In this document: piece after piece, positions 63,203-64,000 of the stretch | How the letters are laid out: every line of letters starts with the position of its first letter | Position numbering within the stretch: the stretch's first letter is position 1 | DNA from: Stenotrophobium rhamnosiphilum | GTDB lineage: Bacteria > Pseudomonadota > Gammaproteobacteria > Nevskiales > Nevskiaceae | Length of the DNA stretch: 64,000 nt | Assembly: GCF_003052265.1 (NCBI RefSeq) | Contig: NZ_QANS01000001.1 | Coordinates: 372,001 to 436,000, forward strand | Direction: 5' to 3' | The notes under the pieces: model-generated | Database searches by the model: none | What the model was told of the DNA's origin: nothing | Seen by the model: only the letters and a program-made list of their open reading frames with translations | Made by a program: the position numbers and the translations under genes

Positions 63203-64000
63203 ATGACGCGTCCTCGCTTTCTACCTGACAATTTCACGCTAGCGCTGCTTATTGTGATTGCGCTGGCCAGCGTTTTGCCCTGCCGCGGTGAAACGGCGCA
63301 GGTTTTTGATCATGTGACGAATGTCGGTGTCGCGCTGTTGTTTTTTTTGCACGGCGCCAAGTTATCGCGTGACGCGGTGATTGCGGGCCTTACGCATTGG
63401 CGCCTGCATCTGGTGGTGTTGCTATGCACCTTCGCGCTATTTCCCGTGTTGGGTTTGGTGTTGAAACCGGCGTTGCTGACGGTGATCACGCCGGACCTTT
63501 ATCTGGGCGTGTTGTTTCTTTGCACCTTGCCTTCGACCGTGCAGTCGTCCATCGCCTTCACTTCAATGGCGCGAGGCAATGTGCCGGCAGCGGTGTGCAG
63601 TGCTTCGGCTTCCAATATGGCGGGCATCTTCCTGACGCCGATGTTGGTCGGCTTGATGGTGATGCCGCATACCGGCGCAGCAATTTCTTTTGATTCCTTT
63701 GGCAAGATCGTGCTGCAACTTTTACTGCCCTTTGTATTGGGACAGATTGCGCGGCGATGGATTGGTGGCTGGGTGAGCAGTCACCCACAACTGGTGCGGC
63801 CGGTGGATCAGGGCTCGATTCTGTTGGTGGTCTATACCGCGTTTAGTCAGGCCGTGGTGGAGGGCATCTGGCAACAGGTGCCATTGTCGGCTTTGATTTA
63901 TTTGCTGCTGATTAGCTCGGGTCTTTTGGCCCTGATTTTAGTCTTGACGACGGTGCTGAGCCGACGCCTCGGGTTCAACAAGGAAGACGAAATTACGATT
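63203..64000 (+). CDS. SBF-like (YfeH-type) bile acid:sodium symporter family protein, 5' part
   Basis: 266 codons are open from the ATG at 63203 to the right edge; the end lies outside. My translation begins MTRPRFLPDNFTLALLIVIA and contains ALLFFLHGAKLSRDAV, LCTLPSTVQSSIAFTSMA, NVPAAVCSASASNMAGIF and LPFVLGQIARRW. These fit the SBF-like CPA family close to YfeH, with about eight membrane segments seen so far. These proteins are thought to be sodium-coupled transporters of organic anions. The substrate is unknown. Confidence 0.85.
   Translation, partial: MTRPRFLPDNFTLALLIVIALASVLPCRGETAQVFDHVTNVGVALLFFLHGAKLSRDAVIAGLTHWRLHLVVLLCTFALFPVLGLVLKPALLTVITPDLYLGVLFLCTLPSTVQSSIAFTSMARGNVPAAVCSASASNMAGIFLTPMLVGLMVMPHTGAAISFDSFGKIVLQLLLPFVLGQIARRWIGGWVSSHPQLVRPVDQGSILLVVYTAFSQAVVEGIWQQVPLSALIYLLLISSGLLALILVLTTVLSRRLGFNKEDEITI

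Overview
The window reads as a stretch of a gammaproteobacterial chromosome with intermediate G+C. The conserved neighbourhood peroxiredoxin/DUF2069/hda/AI-2E permease/DUF2066/purM/purN/DUF3108, the recA-recX pair and a REP-type palindrome starting TGTAGGAGCG all fit Gammaproteobacteria such as the Xanthomonadales/Nevskiales/Pseudomonas side of the class. I cannot name the genus. No rRNA, tRNA, CRISPR array, insertion sequence or prophage was seen.

Layout. Positions 1-11700 are mostly minus-strand accessory and stress genes: the end of a PhoD-like phosphatase, a NarL-type response regulator, a SUMF1-domain protein overlapping a TonB/TolA-like protein, small lipoproteins and membrane proteins, an O-methyltransferase, a methionine aminopeptidase, an alpha/beta-fold protein resembling cofactor-free quinaldine dioxygenases, MOSC and VOC proteins, and a tight AraC-VOC-membrane-protein operon. 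Positions 11700-18500 hold the conserved housekeeping block (WrbA, peroxiredoxin, DUF2069, Hda, permease, DUF2066, PurM, PurN, DUF3108). Positions 18500-27925 carry a zinc metallopeptidase, a giant DUF2339 membrane protein, a Nudix/metallo-beta-lactamase fusion, PncC, ThpR, RecA and RecX.

Positions 27997-37962 are a type VI secretion locus in two divergent arms. The minus arm is tssK-tssL-tagL-hcp-tssH-tssE and the plus arm is tssB-tssC. It lacks tssA, tssF, tssG, tssI, tssJ and tssM, so the rest of the machine must lie elsewhere or the system is incomplete. A terminator-like hairpin directly after hcp could let Hcp be made in excess.

Positions 39216-60266 are the most interesting part. A MalT-type LuxR regulator precedes an RND/MMPL inner-membrane transporter, a Tat-exported DUF1329 protein, a YCF48 beta-propeller and a DUF1302 outer-membrane barrel. 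These are parts for a trans-envelope route for a hydrophobic compound. Behind them come a short-chain dehydrogenase, a DUF3237 protein, an acetoacetyl-CoA-synthetase-like ligase, a second dehydrogenase, a PHA-synthase-like protein, a PhaZ-like depolymerase, a third dehydrogenase, a DUF5938 reductase-like protein and a CurA-like enoyl reductase. Four promoters in this region share a CGGGTA/TACCCG half-site, which may be the regulator's operator. Taken together I read this as one regulon that moves a hydrophobic, probably hydroxyacyl or alicyclic, compound across the envelope and converts it through CoA thioesters. The substrate is not known from the sequence.

The window ends with a methyltransferase, a BI-1 membrane protein, an acyltransferase-3 and the first part of an SBF-like transporter that runs off the right edge.
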